A stretch of 64,000 nucleotides of DNA from Sphingomonas morindae (GCF_023822065.1 NZ_CP084931.1:488102-552101), one strand, 5' to 3'; shown: positions 16,828 through 26,983, counted from the stretch's first letter. The notes: a model not told the origin generated them from the letters alone. Program-made: numbers and translations.

Positions 16828-18165
16828 TCAGGCGCGCGCGGCGAGCGGGTGGGGCACGCGGCCGGCGGGGGCGGCCTGCCGCCGGGCCGGTGCCGCGCCG
16901 ATCCGTGCATGCAGCCGCAGCAGCGGCAGGCAGAGCAGCGCGCCGGTGAGCGGGACGAGACAGGTGATGGCGAGGAAGAGACCGCCCGCGCCCGCCGCGA
17001 AGCCGCCCGCGGCGCGCCAGCCGAGCACGCTCAGCACCAGCCCGAGCAGCGCGCCGCTCAGCCCGCCGCCGGCCTTGAGCGCCAACAGGAAAAGCGCCAC
17101 CGAGAAAGCCTCGCGTCGCGGGCCGGCCCGCTCCACCGCCGCCGGCAGCAGCGCCCAGATCAGCATCTGGATCCCGGCATTGCCGATGCCGAACAGGCCG
17201 ATCGCGAGCAGCAGCGCGGCCGGCGCCACCATCGCCACGGCAAAGGCGAGCGCGGCGATCGCGAAGGCCAGCGCCAGCGCCGCCGGGGTGGCGAGGCGGC
17301 GGGCCAGCAGCATCCAGCCCGGCAGCGCCGCCGCCTGCGCCAAGGAGAAGAGCGTCAGCGCGAGCCCGAGCCAGGCGGGGCGGTGGAGCAGATCGGCGGC
17401 GATGAAGGCGAGCGATCGGACGAAGAGCGGCAGCGTCAGCGCCTGGAGAAAGGCGAGCGCGAGCAGGCTGATCAGCGCCGCGTCGCCGCCGCGTCCCGGT
17501 GCGATCGTCGCCGCCAGCGCCGGGTGCGGCGGCGCGGTGTCGATGGGCGCGGCGCGGACGAACAGCACCGAAAGCCACAGCGTGCCGACATAGGCCAGCG
17601 CCGCCAGCGCCGCGATCCCCAGCGTGGCGCGCGTGGCGTGATGATCGGTCTGGAGGAAGGGCGTGGCCACGCGCGCGATGGCGAGCGCGCCAAGGCAGCT
17701 GAACAGGTAGCGTAGCCCCGACACGAGCGTTGCGCGATGGCCCCGCGCCACCGGCACGATCAGCGCGTTGTGCGCGACATCGCACCAGGAGAAGGCGGTG
17801 CGGAAGGCGAGCGTCAGCAGCAGCGCCCAGGCGAGCATGGCCCCCGCCGGCCAGTCGGGCGCGAGGAAGAAGATGGCGAAGGCCAGCCCCACCGCCGGCG
17901 CGCCGAGCAGCAGCGCGCGGCGATAGCCGTCGATCCCCCCGCCGGCGCGGTCCATCAGCCGGCCGAGCAGCGGGTTGGCGGCGCCGTCCCAGACCAGCCC
18001 GAGCATCACCACCAGCCCCGCCGCCGCCGGCGCCACCGACCAGCGCGCGGTGAGCAGGTAGAGAAGGAAGAAATCGAAGGTGGACGCGAGGACATTCTTG
18101 CCGAAATTGCCGCTGGCATAGGCCAGCAGCGCCAGTCCGTCAGCGCGTCGGGGAGGGGAGCTCAT
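16828..18165 (-). CDS. MFS sugar symporter, GPH (MelB-like) family
   Basis: A 445-residue, twelve-helix inner-membrane carrier of the glycoside-pentoside-hexuronide:cation family. Typical elements are LLAYASGNFGKNVL in helix 1, VWDGAANPLLGRLMDR (the MelB-like D-x-N-P loop) and RTAFSWCDVAHNALI. It overlaps the GH92 gene by 26 nt, so it is last in the mannoside operon and probably imports mannose or short manno-oligosaccharides released in the periplasm (inference). The RRADGLALLAY start is well placed, and no longer in-frame start is likely. Confidence 0.85.
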   Translation of the reverse strand: MSSPPRRADGLALLAYASGNFGKNVLASTFDFFLLYLLTARWSVAPAAAGLVVMLGLVWDGAANPLLGRLMDRAGGGIDGYRRALLLGAPAVGLAFAIFFLAPDWPAGAMLAWALLLTLAFRTAFSWCDVAHNALIVPVARGHRATLVSGLRYLFSCLGALAIARVATPFLQTDHHATRATLGIAALAALAYVGTLWLSVLFVRAAPIDTAPPHPALAATIAPGRGGDAALISLLALAFLQALTLPLFVRSLAFIAADLLHRPAWLGLALTLFSLAQAAALPGWMLLARRLATPAALALAFAIAALAFAVAMVAPAALLLAIGLFGIGNAGIQMLIWALLPAAVERAGPRREAFSVALFLLALKAGGGLSGALLGLVLSVLGWRAAGGFAAGAGGLFLAITCLVPLTGALLCLPLLRLHARIGAAPARRQAAPAGRVPHPLAARA

Positions 18166-20239
18166 CCTTGCCAGCCCTAGCAGGTATGTCTTGCAATCGC
18201 GCGACAGCGGGGCGCGCCGCGCCGGTCCGCACCGTCAGAACGCCGCCCCGCAGCAGCGCCGCATGCGAGACGCGCGGGCCGTCGAGCGGCCGGCCGTTCA
18301 GATCCATGCCGAGGATCGCGCCATCGTACCGGCCCTGCCGGCGGATGACGAGGCGTCGGCCGCCCGCCAGCGTCAGCACCGTGCGGCGGAAGGCGGGCAC
18401 CGTCACCACATAATCGGGTTCGCCGGGCAACAGCGGATAGAGGCCGAGCGTCGCGAACACGTACCAGCCCGTCATGCCGCCGGCATCATCGTCCATGCCG
18501 TCCGCCATGCCCTGGGGCGCGAGCGCGAAGCTCGGCCCGACAAAGGCGCGGGGTCGCTTGCCGGCATTGGTATAGGGATGCGCGATCGGCCGGGTGAGGA
18601 TGGTCCGCACCAGATCGGCGGTCGGCTGCGCGTCGCCGAGCCCGGCATAGAGCCAGGGCACCTGCATGTCGGGCTCGTTGGTCATGTTGAAGAGATTGGC
18701 GTCGAAGAAATGGTCAAGCTCGGCGCGCAGCCGGGGGCGGCCCAGCGTGTCGGTTAGCCAGGGCAGGTCGAACACCGGCGCCCAGCGATATTGCCACACC
18801 GTGCCCTGGTAGAGGCCGCGGGCCTTGACGACATCGCCGTCGTCGCCCGGCCGCTCGAACACCGCGCGCCAGACGGGCCGATAGGCGCGCGCCCGCGCCG
18901 CGAAGCGCGCCGCCAGCGCCGTATCGCCCAGATCGGCGGCGAGGCCGGCGGTCGCCCAATCGTCATAGGCGGCCTCGATCGCCTCGTCCGGCGTGGCGCG
19001 GGCGAGGCGATCGCTCTCCGCCGCCATGCCGGCCAGCGCCGCGCCGGCATCGAAGCCGGTGATGCCCTTGCGGCGCATGTCCAGCAGCGCGACGCCGGCA
19101 TGTTCGGTGCGCACGGTGAGGAAGGGCTCGCTGTCGGTCGCCCAGCGCGGCTTGCCGGCGGCGTAGAGGGCGACGAGCGACCGCGCGATATCGGCGCTGC
19201 GTTCGGGCTGAAGCAGCGCCAGCAGCGGCATTTGTGTGCGATAATTGTCCCATAGCGACCAGCCGGCATAGCGCGTCTCGCCGGGCGCGGAGCGGCCGAT
19301 CCGGCCGTCGCTGCCGCGATGGCGACGATCGGGATCGTCGATCGCGGCGGGGCTCTGGAACACCCGCGCCAGCGCCGAATAGAAGAGCGCGCGCGCCGCT
19401 TTGGGCCCCTCCGGCCGCACCCGGCCGAGCGCGGCGTTCCACGCGGCGCGGGTTCCGGCGGCGATCGTGGCGAGCGGACTCTGGCCAAGCTCGGCGTCGC
19501 GCACCGCCGCCGCCCCTGCCGCGTCCACGGTGGAAAGACCGGTGCGCAGCTCCACCGTATCGCCCGCGCGCACCGCGAAGCTGGCGCTCCGCACCCCCTC
19601 CTCCTCGCCGGTCAGCGCCGCCGCAAGGACATGGCCGTCGTGCAGGATGCGGGTGGCGCTGAACAGCCGGTAGGCGCCCGCGTCGCACACCGTGCCCGCC
19701 ACCAGCATGGCGCGGAGATCGTCGGCGCCGTCGCTCAGCCAGCGCGCGGATCGCCGCCGGGCATAGCTGTGGCGGGGATCGAGCCGCAGCGTCACGCGCC
19801 CGGCATGCGGCAGGGTGAAGCGGAGCAGGCCGGCGCCGCGCGTCGCCGTCATCTGCGCCGCGATGCCGTCGCCATAGCGGATGGCGTAGCGCCCCGCCGC
19901 CGCGCGCTCGCTGGCCTTGTCCATCACCGCCGGCGCGGGCGCGCCCTGATAGTCGAGCGACACCAGCAGATCGCCCCCCGCCCCGCCGCAGCCGACCCCT
20001 ACCCCGCGCGTATGCGAGAAGCCGATCAGGCGCGTGGCGGCATAGTCATAGCCGGCATGATTGGCGGGCGCGGTATCGGGCCCGAGCGCGACCATGCCGA
20101 AGGGCGAGGTCGCCGCCGGCGAAAGCTGCCCGAAATCGGCCAGCGTGCCGAACAGCGGATCGACCAGATCGGCGGGCGCGGCGCGCCCGGGTGCGGCCGA
20201 CAGCAAGGCCAGCGCGGCGAGCGGGCGCAGCCGCCTCAC
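18140..20239 (-). CDS. GH92 alpha-mannosidase
   Basis: A 699-residue exo-acting, calcium-dependent family. A signal peptide (RRLRPLAALALLSAAPGRAA) sends it to the periplasm. The start of the mature protein, VDPLFGTLADFGQLSPAATSPFGMVALGPDT, is split here as VDPLFGTL and SPFGMVALGPDT. Other family blocks are SLWDNYRTQMPLL, NEPDMQVPWLYAG with the likely acid Glu, and GMDDDAGGMTGWYVF in place of the common GNDDCGQMSAWYVF. The GTG at 20239 overlaps the YdcF-like gene (GTGA). GH92 enzymes trim alpha-1,2/1,3/1,4/1,6-mannose from N-glycans or mannans; linkage cannot be read here. Confidence 0.9.
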   Translation of the reverse strand: MRRLRPLAALALLSAAPGRAAPADLVDPLFGTLADFGQLSPAATSPFGMVALGPDTAPANHAGYDYAATRLIGFSHTRGVGVGCGGAGGDLLVSLDYQGAPAPAVMDKASERAAAGRYAIRYGDGIAAQMTATRGAGLLRFTLPHAGRVTLRLDPRHSYARRRSARWLSDGADDLRAMLVAGTVCDAGAYRLFSATRILHDGHVLAAALTGEEEGVRSASFAVRAGDTVELRTGLSTVDAAGAAAVRDAELGQSPLATIAAGTRAAWNAALGRVRPEGPKAARALFYSALARVFQSPAAIDDPDRRHRGSDGRIGRSAPGETRYAGWSLWDNYRTQMPLLALLQPERSADIARSLVALYAAGKPRWATDSEPFLTVRTEHAGVALLDMRRKGITGFDAGAALAGMAAESDRLARATPDEAIEAAYDDWATAGLAADLGDTALAARFAARARAYRPVWRAVFERPGDDGDVVKARGLYQGTVWQYRWAPVFDLPWLTDTLGRPRLRAELDHFFDANLFNMTNEPDMQVPWLYAGLGDAQPTADLVRTILTRPIAHPYTNAGKRPRAFVGPSFALAPQGMADGMDDDAGGMTGWYVFATLGLYPLLPGEPDYVVTVPAFRRTVLTLAGGRRLVIRRQGRYDGAILGMDLNGRPLDGPRVSHAALLRGGVLTVRTGAARPAVARLQDIPARAGKDELPSPTR

Positions 20240-21405
20240 GGATCGAGCGGGTCGCGCGGATCGGCGGCGAGCGACGCGGCGCTCGGCCGGAATTCGAGAT
20301 CGAAGCGCGACAGGCGCCGCCCGATCGCGCCCGGTTGGTAGCCAAGCTCCTCCGCATTGCGCGCGACGAAGCGCGGGCCTTCGATATAGGCGCTCTGTTC
20401 GGCATCGGTGACGATCAGCGCCGGCCGGTCCAGCGGCACGCCGAGCGCGGCGAGGCGGCGGCTGGCGTTGCGCAAATTGGTGGTGGTGTGGCGGGCATAG
20501 GGCTCGAGCACGATCGCCGAGGCGGGCACGCCGAACCGCTCCACCAGCACGCGCCGCAATTCCACCGCCTCCACGAAGCGCGTGCCGCGCGGATGCACGG
20601 CGGCGCCGCTCACCACGATCAGCGGCGCCCAGCCCGCCTTGAAGCGCTGCGCCGCCAAGGTGGCGTGGAACAGGCTGCGCGAACTGATCGCGCTCGCCAT
20701 GTCCTCCGGGCCGACGCCGGGCACGATCAGCGCGGTGAAGCGATAGCGTGACCAGGCGGTCTGGCGCGCACGCGCCGCGGCGCCGGCATTCTCGCGCGCG
20801 TCGAGCGGCGCGAAGCGGATCGCCTCGTCTCGACCATTGGCGTCGAGCAGCGCGAGCGCGAGGCCGAGGCTGCCCGACAGCGTATCCGGCGCCCCCCAGC
20901 CCGCCGCCTGTGCCGTCATGAGCGCGATCGCGCGGCTGTCGGCGAAATCGGCGCTGTCGGCCGCGAAGACGGGGCCGTCGATCTTGGGATAGCGCGACGC
21001 CGCGCCCAGGCCATAGACGGCGAGCACGCCGTCCAGCGCTTCCAGTTCGCGGGCCAGCGGCGCGCCCTGGCCCGATGCCTGGGCCAGCGCCGCCCGCTCC
21101 GCCTCGGGCCAGCGCGCGGCGGCGATCCGGCAGGCCGCGTCCGTCGCCGCGCACGCCGCCAGCCGCGCGCTGCGGCCGGCGAACAGCGTCGCGAGCGGGG
21201 CCGCCTGCGCCAGCCGCGCCGCCGCCGGCGGCCGGGCCAGCGCCCGCACGCGCGGATAGAGCGCCTGCCCCATCTCCTCGGCCTGGCGGTCGGCGAGCGG
21301 CGCCGAAGGGGAAAGCGGCGTCTCCGCCGCCGCCGCATTTGTCGCCGCCATGGCCATCAGCGCCAGCGCCAGCGCCGCCGCCGTCACGCCACGCCGCGCC
21401 CTCAC
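20236..21405 (-). CDS. YdcF/DUF218-family protein with extra N-terminal domain
   Basis: A 389-residue exported protein with an alanine-rich signal sequence. The C-terminal half (about 210-365) is the DUF218 fold: FTALIVPGVGPEDM, APLIVVSGAAVHPRGTRFVE, and ASAIVLEPYARHTTTNLRNA. The first 200 residues are an alanine-rich helical region absent from short YdcF proteins. YdcF binds S-adenosylmethionine in E. coli, and the related SanA/ElyC act in envelope stress; biochemical function is unclear. It overlaps both neighbours by GTGA and is fixed between a TonB receptor and the GH92 gene, which ties it to glycan use. Confidence 0.75.
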   Translation of the reverse strand: MRARRGVTAAALALALMAMAATNAAAAETPLSPSAPLADRQAEEMGQALYPRVRALARPPAAARLAQAAPLATLFAGRSARLAACAATDAACRIAAARWPEAERAALAQASGQGAPLARELEALDGVLAVYGLGAASRYPKIDGPVFAADSADFADSRAIALMTAQAAGWGAPDTLSGSLGLALALLDANGRDEAIRFAPLDARENAGAAARARQTAWSRYRFTALIVPGVGPEDMASAISSRSLFHATLAAQRFKAGWAPLIVVSGAAVHPRGTRFVEAVELRRVLVERFGVPASAIVLEPYARHTTTNLRNASRRLAALGVPLDRPALIVTDAEQSAYIEGPRFVARNAEELGYQPGAIGRRLSRFDLEFRPSAASLAADPRDPLDP

Positions 21406-23930
21406 CAGGCGTAGCCGAGCACGAAGCGCAGATTGCGGCCGAAAATGGGGCGGCCGTAGATGGCGTTGGCGCTGCCCTGCCCGCTGAGCTGGTCGGTGCG
21501 CGTATTGCCCTCGGTCAGGCCATGGGCGTCGAACAGATTGTCGCCCACGATCTGGAGCTGCCAGCCGCCGCGCCGCGCCGTCACACCCGCGCCGACCGTG
21601 CCGAAGGCCGGCAGCGCGGTGTTGTTGAACAGGTCGACATAGCGTTTGCCCATATAATCGTAGCGGCCATAGATCTCGATCCGGTTGGCGCCCAGCGCGA
21701 AGCTGTAGCTGGGGCGGACATTGCCGTAGATCTTGGGTTCGCGCACGATCTGGTTGCCGTTGACGGCGGAAGGATCGGCGCCCGCGCTGTTGGCGAGATT
21801 CTTGTACTTGGGATCGCTGAGCGTCAGCGCGCCGGTGATCGACAGGCCGCGCGTCAGCTGGACATTGCCGTCGATCTCCACCCCCTTGATGCTGGCTTGG
21901 CCGATAAAGGGCACCGACTGGTCGTTGCGGCCCGTGGTCGGGTTGAAGGCCACGAACGAGGCGTTGAGCGGATCATATTTTGTGTAGAAGCCGATCAGGT
22001 ACAGATAGGAACGGCCGAACGCGGCCTTGAGCCCCACTTCATACTGATTGGCCTTGGTGGTGAGGATGGTCGGCGCGATCGTATAGGTCACCTGGGTCGA
22101 GGGCGGCGTCTCGAGATGCGACGCGCGGCCATAGATGCCGAGATGCCGCGTCAGGTCGTAATTGACGCCCGCCGTCCAGTTGGTGATGTCGGGCTTGAGC
22201 TTGGCGTTGATCACCTGGCCGGTGAAGGCGCGGGTGGTATCGTCGGCGAGCGTGGTGGGATCGCCAAGATTGAGCTGGGTGGTGGGCAGCGCATAGCCCT
22301 TGAAGCTGTAGCGTTCGTGGCGGATGCCGGCATCGATGCGCAGTCCGCGCACCACCTCCCAGCTGTCATTGGCGTAGAAGGCGATCATCGTCGCGTCGGT
22401 ATCGCCCTGGTTGAGCGTGGTGGTGTAGCGCAGCACGCCATTGTCGGTGACGCGGCCCAGCGCCTGCCCGCCGGCGCCATAGGCGATCAGGTCCAGCGTG
22501 CGCGGCTTGCCCGCCAGCTCGATCAGATAATCCTGATAGGCCGCGAAATTGCTCTCGCCATAGGCGCTGGCATAGAGGCCGACGCGGAGATCGTGCGTGC
22601 CGAAGCCCGTCACCGCCGAGCGCGTCACGCTGATATCGCCCTGACCCGAATAGAAGCGCGAGCTGACATCGCGGAACTGGCCGGACAGGACCAGCCCCGA
22701 GGCGCTGGCCGGATCATAGGCGGCGCCGCCCCCGGCGATGGCATAGCCGAGCCGCGTGACGCCGGCGCCGAAGGCGGCGCGGGCGGCGGTGAGATAGGAG
22801 GCGGCAAAGCTCGTCGCGTCGACCGGGTTGGAGGTGGAGTAGAAGGCGTTGAAGTGCAGCCGGCCCTTGGTGTAGCCGCCCTTCACCGCGATCTTCCAGC
22901 CATCCAGATCGATATCATATTGCAGCCCGATATTGCCATATTCGGTGTGGCGGCCATTGGCGAGATCGGCCTGACGGCTCTGCAGCACGCCGGCGCCGTC
23001 GCGATATTTGATCGTCGCGTCGCGCAGCGCCGGGCTGTTCAGCGTGCCGTCGAAATAGTTGATGTAGGGATTGAGCGAGCGGCTCGGGTCGCGCGGATCC
23101 GCGGTCGGGATCGGCAGATAGAAGACGTTGTGATCGTTTAGGTAGTTCGCCGTGATCCGGAGCGAGCCATTGCTGAACTGATGGCGGATATTGGCGCGGA
23201 TCTGCCCGCCGCGATCATTGGGGAAGCCATTGTCGCGATAGCCGTCATGCTGGCGGATGAAGCCGCCGATCGCATAATAGGTATCCCCGCCGAGCGGGCC
23301 GGCCTGATAGGCATCGAGCCGGTAGAGGCCGGTATCGCCGAGCGTGATCTGCGCCTTGCCGCGCGGCGTATCGGTGCCGCTGACGGTGATGGAGTTGACG
23401 ATCGCCGCCGCATAGCTGGCATAGACCGGCGCCGGGCCGCCGCGCACCACCTCGATCCGGTCGGTCATCAGGTCGAAGCGGTTGAGATCGTCGCCCCGGA
23501 AGAAATTGCCGTCATTCTCGTGGAACAGCGGCAGGCCGTCCTGCTGGAAGGTGACGAGGCCGCCATCGCTCGGCAGGCCACGGAGGCGATAGATGTTCTG
23601 CACCTCGCCGCCGGTCGATTCCACCTGGAAGCCGGGCAGCTGGCCGAGCAGATCGGCGAAGTTGATCGGGGCCAGCTTCTGGACGTCGTTCTGCCCCAGC
23701 GAATTGACCGCATAGGAGACATCGAAGCGGCGCTGCGCGCGCGCCGAGCCGGTGACGATGATGTCGCCCGGCGCGGCACCGGCGGTGCCCGGCGTGTCGC
23801 GCGCGGCGCTGGGCGCCGCCGCCGCGTCGCCGGCTTCGGGGGCGCTCCCCTGCGCCTGCGCCTGCGCCTGCGTCGCCGCCGCCGTCAGCGCCAGCACCGC
23901 GCATCCCGCCCGCATCCAGACCGTGTTCAT
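21402..23930 (-). CDS. TonB-dependent receptor of the mannoside operon
   Basis: An 842-residue outer-membrane receptor. After the signal peptide comes a Gln/Ala run, then the TonB-box/plug start GDIIVTGSARAQRR, plug blocks INFADLLGQLPGFQVE and IYRLRGLPSDGG, and a 22-strand barrel ending in RNLRFVLGYAW with terminal aromatic residue. It opens the operon TonB receptor-YdcF-GH92-GPH symporter, so alpha-mannosides are the probable cargo (inference). It is divergent from the ROK regulator, with a 123-nt spacer that holds an inverted repeat. GGGGCAGG precedes the ATG. Confidence 0.88.
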   Translation of the reverse strand: MNTVWMRAGCAVLALTAAATQAQAQAQGSAPEAGDAAAAPSAARDTPGTAGAAPGDIIVTGSARAQRRFDVSYAVNSLGQNDVQKLAPINFADLLGQLPGFQVESTGGEVQNIYRLRGLPSDGGLVTFQQDGLPLFHENDGNFFRGDDLNRFDLMTDRIEVVRGGPAPVYASYAAAIVNSITVSGTDTPRGKAQITLGDTGLYRLDAYQAGPLGGDTYYAIGGFIRQHDGYRDNGFPNDRGGQIRANIRHQFSNGSLRITANYLNDHNVFYLPIPTADPRDPSRSLNPYINYFDGTLNSPALRDATIKYRDGAGVLQSRQADLANGRHTEYGNIGLQYDIDLDGWKIAVKGGYTKGRLHFNAFYSTSNPVDATSFAASYLTAARAAFGAGVTRLGYAIAGGGAAYDPASASGLVLSGQFRDVSSRFYSGQGDISVTRSAVTGFGTHDLRVGLYASAYGESNFAAYQDYLIELAGKPRTLDLIAYGAGGQALGRVTDNGVLRYTTTLNQGDTDATMIAFYANDSWEVVRGLRIDAGIRHERYSFKGYALPTTQLNLGDPTTLADDTTRAFTGQVINAKLKPDITNWTAGVNYDLTRHLGIYGRASHLETPPSTQVTYTIAPTILTTKANQYEVGLKAAFGRSYLYLIGFYTKYDPLNASFVAFNPTTGRNDQSVPFIGQASIKGVEIDGNVQLTRGLSITGALTLSDPKYKNLANSAGADPSAVNGNQIVREPKIYGNVRPSYSFALGANRIEIYGRYDYMGKRYVDLFNNTALPAFGTVGAGVTARRGGWQLQIVGDNLFDAHGLTEGNTRTDQLSGQGSANAIYGRPIFGRNLRFVLGYAW

Positions 23931-23992
23931 GCCCTGCCCCCTGATTAGCCCTGTGGTGCGCGCCCTCTGCCCGCCGGGGATGACGGTTTTTA

Positions 23993-24011
23993 TTCTTTTC
24001 GGTGAAAATAA
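23993..24011. promoter_or_regulatory. Inverted repeat in the divergent mannoside promoter, putative ROK operator
   Basis: TTCTTTTCGGTGAAAATAA contains perfect arms TTTTC-GGT-GAAAA, extended by TT/AA with one mismatch each side. It is the only AT-rich stretch between the divergent receptor and ROK genes. Binding by the ROK protein is inference. Confidence 0.45.
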
Positions 24012-24053
24012 ATCCGCTTATCAGAACCTTGCAGAAAGGCGGGCCGGCGGCGG

Positions 24054-25148
24054 ATGATCCAGTTGGAAGAGGATGAGAAGCGGCTGCTGCGCCATCTGCG
24101 CCGCCATGGCCCGCTGCCCCGAGGCCGGTTGGCGGATGCGCTGGGCGCCAGCAACGCGCGGCTCACGCGGCTCTCGGCGCATCTCATCGCCCATGGCCTG
24201 ATCGAGGAAGCCACGAGCGACGCGCCCGGCCAGCGCGGCCGGCCGGCGACGCCGCTGAGGATCGCCGCCGGCGCCGGCTATGCGCTGGGCGCCACCGTGC
24301 ATCGCGGGCTGATCGAGGTGGCGCTGGTGGATTATGCGGGCGGACTCATCGACCAGGCCGCCGAGCCGTTCGACAGCCCCGATCCGCTCGTCTTCGCGCG
24401 GACCGTGCGACGCCAGCTGCACCGCATGGCGGAGCGCAACCGGCTGCTCGGCATCGGCGTCGGGGTGCCGGGGCCGTCCCTCTCGCGCGACGGCAGCCGC
24501 CGCTCCACCGTGGACAGCCTTGCGGGCTGGCGCGGGATCGAACTCGCCGCCCTGTTCGAGGAAGCCTTCGGCCATCCGGTGTGGATCGAGAATGACGCCA
24601 ATGCGGCGGCGCTGGCGGAGTTCTACCGCGGCGGGCTGATGCAGCGCTGCGAAACGGCGGTGGTGATCCTGCTCGGCCACGGCATCGGCGCCGGCATCAT
24701 CAACGAGGGCCGGCTGATGCGCGGCGAGATGGCGAGCGCGGGCGAGATCGGCACGCTCTATCCGATCGAGCGGCCGCGCCCCTCGACGCTGGACCTGCTC
24801 GCGACGCTGCGCGCCGCCGGCTGCCCGGTCGACAGCCTGATCGATCTCGACGAGCGGCTGGACGCCTATCAGGCGACGATCGACGCCTGGGTGGCGCGCG
24901 CGGGGCGGCAGCTGGCGCGGATCATGAGCTGGGGCCTGGCCTGGATCGATCCAGGCGCCTTCGTCCTCTCCAGTCCGCTGCCGCGCCCCATCCTCCACCG
25001 GCTCGCCGCCGCGATCGAGCCGCGCGCGATGCGGATCGGTGGCCATCGCAAGGGCCCGCCCCAGATCCTCGTCTCGGAGCTGGGCGGCCTCGCCACCACG
25101 ATCGGCGCGGCGCTGCTGCCGGTGCACGCCACGCTCTTCACCGATTGA
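24054..25148 (+). CDS. ROK-family transcriptional regulator
   Basis: A 364-residue regulator with an N-terminal winged helix (residues 6-65, LRRHGPLPRGRLADALGAS, then LSAHLIAHGLIEE) and a ROK sugar-binding domain. Visible ROK blocks are GVGVPGPS, the sugar-binding WIENDANAAALAE and LLGHGIGAGIINEGRLMRG. The zinc-binding CxCGxxGCxE motif typical of ROK proteins is absent: here GEIGTLYPIE follows directly. It is divergent from the alpha-mannoside operon, which it presumably controls in response to a sugar. The 13-nt gap to convergent poxB leaves no room for a terminator. Confidence 0.83.
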   Translation: MIQLEEDEKRLLRHLRRHGPLPRGRLADALGASNARLTRLSAHLIAHGLIEEATSDAPGQRGRPATPLRIAAGAGYALGATVHRGLIEVALVDYAGGLIDQAAEPFDSPDPLVFARTVRRQLHRMAERNRLLGIGVGVPGPSLSRDGSRRSTVDSLAGWRGIELAALFEEAFGHPVWIENDANAAALAEFYRGGLMQRCETAVVILLGHGIGAGIINEGRLMRGEMASAGEIGTLYPIERPRPSTLDLLATLRAAGCPVDSLIDLDERLDAYQATIDAWVARAGRQLARIMSWGLAWIDPGAFVLSSPLPRPILHRLAAAIEPRAMRIGGHRKGPPQILVSELGGLATTIGAALLPVHATLFTD

Positions 25149-25161
25149 ACCGCGCCGCCGC

Positions 25162-26889
25162 TCACCGCCAGAGATTGCTGTGCGCCAGCTCGACGATCTC
25201 GTCGCCGCGATGGTTCATGATCGCCTTGGCCATGTAGATGCCGAAGCCCTTGGCCTGATCGAGCGTCGTCTTGGGCGGCATCGCCAGCTCCATGCGGTTG
25301 GTGACGACATCGACCAGCGCCGGCCCGTCATGCGCCAGCGCGGCGCGCAGCGCGGGGGCGAGATCGGCGGGATCCTCCACCCGCGTTCCATGCACGCCCG
25401 CGGCCCGCGCCATGGCGGCGAAATCGGGATTGGTGAGCGCCGTGCCCGTATCCAGAAAGCCGCCCGCCTTCATCTCCAGCTCGACAAAGCCGAGCGTGCC
25501 ATTGTTCAGCACCACCAGCTTCACCGGCAGCCGCATCTGGGTGAGGGTGAGGAACTCGCCCATCAGCATGGCGAAGCCGCCATCGCCCGAGAAAGAGATC
25601 ACCTGCCGCCCGGGGTGCGCCGCCTGCGCGCCGATCGCCTGCGGCAGCGCGTTGGCCATCGAGCCATGGGTGAAGGAGCCCAGCAGCCGGCGACGACCGT
25701 TCATGCGCAGATAGCGCGCCGCCCACACCACGGGCGTGCCCACATCGACGGTGAAGATGGCGTCGTCGGCGGCCACCTCGTCCAGCACATGGGCCAGATA
25801 TTGCGGGTGGATCGGCCGCCGCCCCGGCGTGCCCGTGGCGAGCGCGTCCAGCTCGCCCCGCGCCTTGCGGTAATGGTCGAGCGCCTTGTCGAGAAAGGCG
25901 CGATCCTCGTTCGGGCGCAGGCGCGGCAACAGCGCCGCCACCGTCGCCTTGACGTCGCCCACCAGACCCAGGTCCAGCCGCGTGCGCCGGCCGAGATTTT
26001 CGGGCCGCAGATCGACCTGCGCCACCTTGGCCTCGGTCGGGTAGAATTGGCGATAGGGGAAGTCCGTGCCCAGCATCAGCAGCGTGTCGCACGCCATCAT
26101 CGCGTGGTAGCCGGAGGAAAAGCCGATCAGCCCGGTCATGCCGACATCGAAGGGATTGTCGTATTCGACATGCTCCTTGCCGCGCATGGCATGGATCACC
26201 GGCGCCTTCAGCCGGTCCGCCAGGGCGACGATCTCGTCATGCGCGCCCGCGCACCCCGCGCCGCACAGCATCGCCACCTTCTTGCCCCCCGCGAGCAGCG
26301 CGGCGAGCGCGTCCAGCTCGGGCTCGGCGGGGCGCACCACCGGCGCGGCGGGGGCGATCCAGCGCGTCTCGCTACGCGGCTCGGTTTCGGCCAGCGCGAC
26401 ATCGCCGGGGATCACCACCACCGACACGCCGCGCTTGCCGATCGCCTCGCGGAGCGCGATGTCGAGCGTGCGGCCGATCTGCGACACGGTGGCGACCGGG
26501 CCGACATAATGGCTGCATTGCGCGAACAGGTGGTTGGGATCGGTCTCCTGGAAATAGCCGCTGCCCAGCTCGGCGGTGGGGATATGGGCGGCGATCGCCA
26601 GCACCGGCACGCGGCTGCGATGGCAATCATAGAGGCCGTTGATGAGGTGGAGATTGCCCGGCCCGCAACTGCCCGCGCAAACGGCGATGCTGCCGGTGAG
26701 ATGCGCCTCGGCACCGGCGGCGAAGGCGGCCGCCTCCTCGTTGCGGACATGGATCCACTCGATCTGGCCCTTGCGCCGCAGCGCGTCGGTGAGGCCGTTC
26801 AGCGAATCGCCCACCACCCCGTAGATGCGGCGCACGCCCAGCGCGTGCAGCGTGTCGGCGATCTGATCGGCTACCAAATATCGGGCCAT
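25162..26889 (-). CDS. poxB: Ubiquinone-dependent pyruvate dehydrogenase (pyruvate oxidase)
   Basis: A 575-residue ThDP enzyme, near the 572 residues of E. coli PoxB. It oxidises pyruvate to acetate and CO2 and feeds electrons to ubiquinone at the membrane. Three domains are visible: PYR with the catalytic Glu in [12 protein letters not shown], a FAD-binding middle domain ([15 protein letters not shown]), and PP with the ThDP motif [12 protein letters not shown]...LNN. The C-terminus [16 protein letters not shown] matches the amphipathic membrane-binding tail of PoxB, supporting this over acetolactate synthase. GGAGGAG lies before the ATG. Its position beside lldD and the fucose genes suits disposal of pyruvate. 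Confidence 0.87.
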   Translation of the reverse strand: MARYLVADQIADTLHALGVRRIYGVVGDSLNGLTDALRRKGQIEWIHVRNEEAAAFAAGAEAHLTGSIAVCAGSCGPGNLHLINGLYDCHRSRVPVLAIAAHIPTAELGSGYFQETDPNHLFAQCSHYVGPVATVSQIGRTLDIALREAIGKRGVSVVVIPGDVALAETEPRSETRWIAPAAPVVRPAEPELDALAALLAGGKKVAMLCGAGCAGAHDEIVALADRLKAPVIHAMRGKEHVEYDNPFDVGMTGLIGFSSGYHAMMACDTLLMLGTDFPYRQFYPTEAKVAQVDLRPENLGRRTRLDLGLVGDVKATVAALLPRLRPNEDRAFLDKALDHYRKARGELDALATGTPGRRPIHPQYLAHVLDEVAADDAIFTVDVGTPVVWAARYLRMNGRRRLLGSFTHGSMANALPQAIGAQAAHPGRQVISFSGDGGFAMLMGEFLTLTQMRLPVKLVVLNNGTLGFVELEMKAGGFLDTGTALTNPDFAAMARAAGVHGTRVEDPADLAPALRAALAHDGPALVDVVTNRMELAMPPKTTLDQAKGFGIYMAKAIMNHRGDEIVELAHSNLWR

Positions 26890-26983
26890 GGCGCGCTCCT
26901 CCGCTTTTGCCGGGTAACGTGCGGAGGCGACGGTCGTTTCGGTCAGGTCGTCGCGCCGGCGGACCGGCGGGGCGCGGCGGCGC

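Noticed and set aside
20240..21154. N-terminal extension of the GH92 reading frame across the YdcF gene
   Set aside because: Translates to Arg/Gly-rich noise; the GTG at 20239 gives a proper signal peptide.
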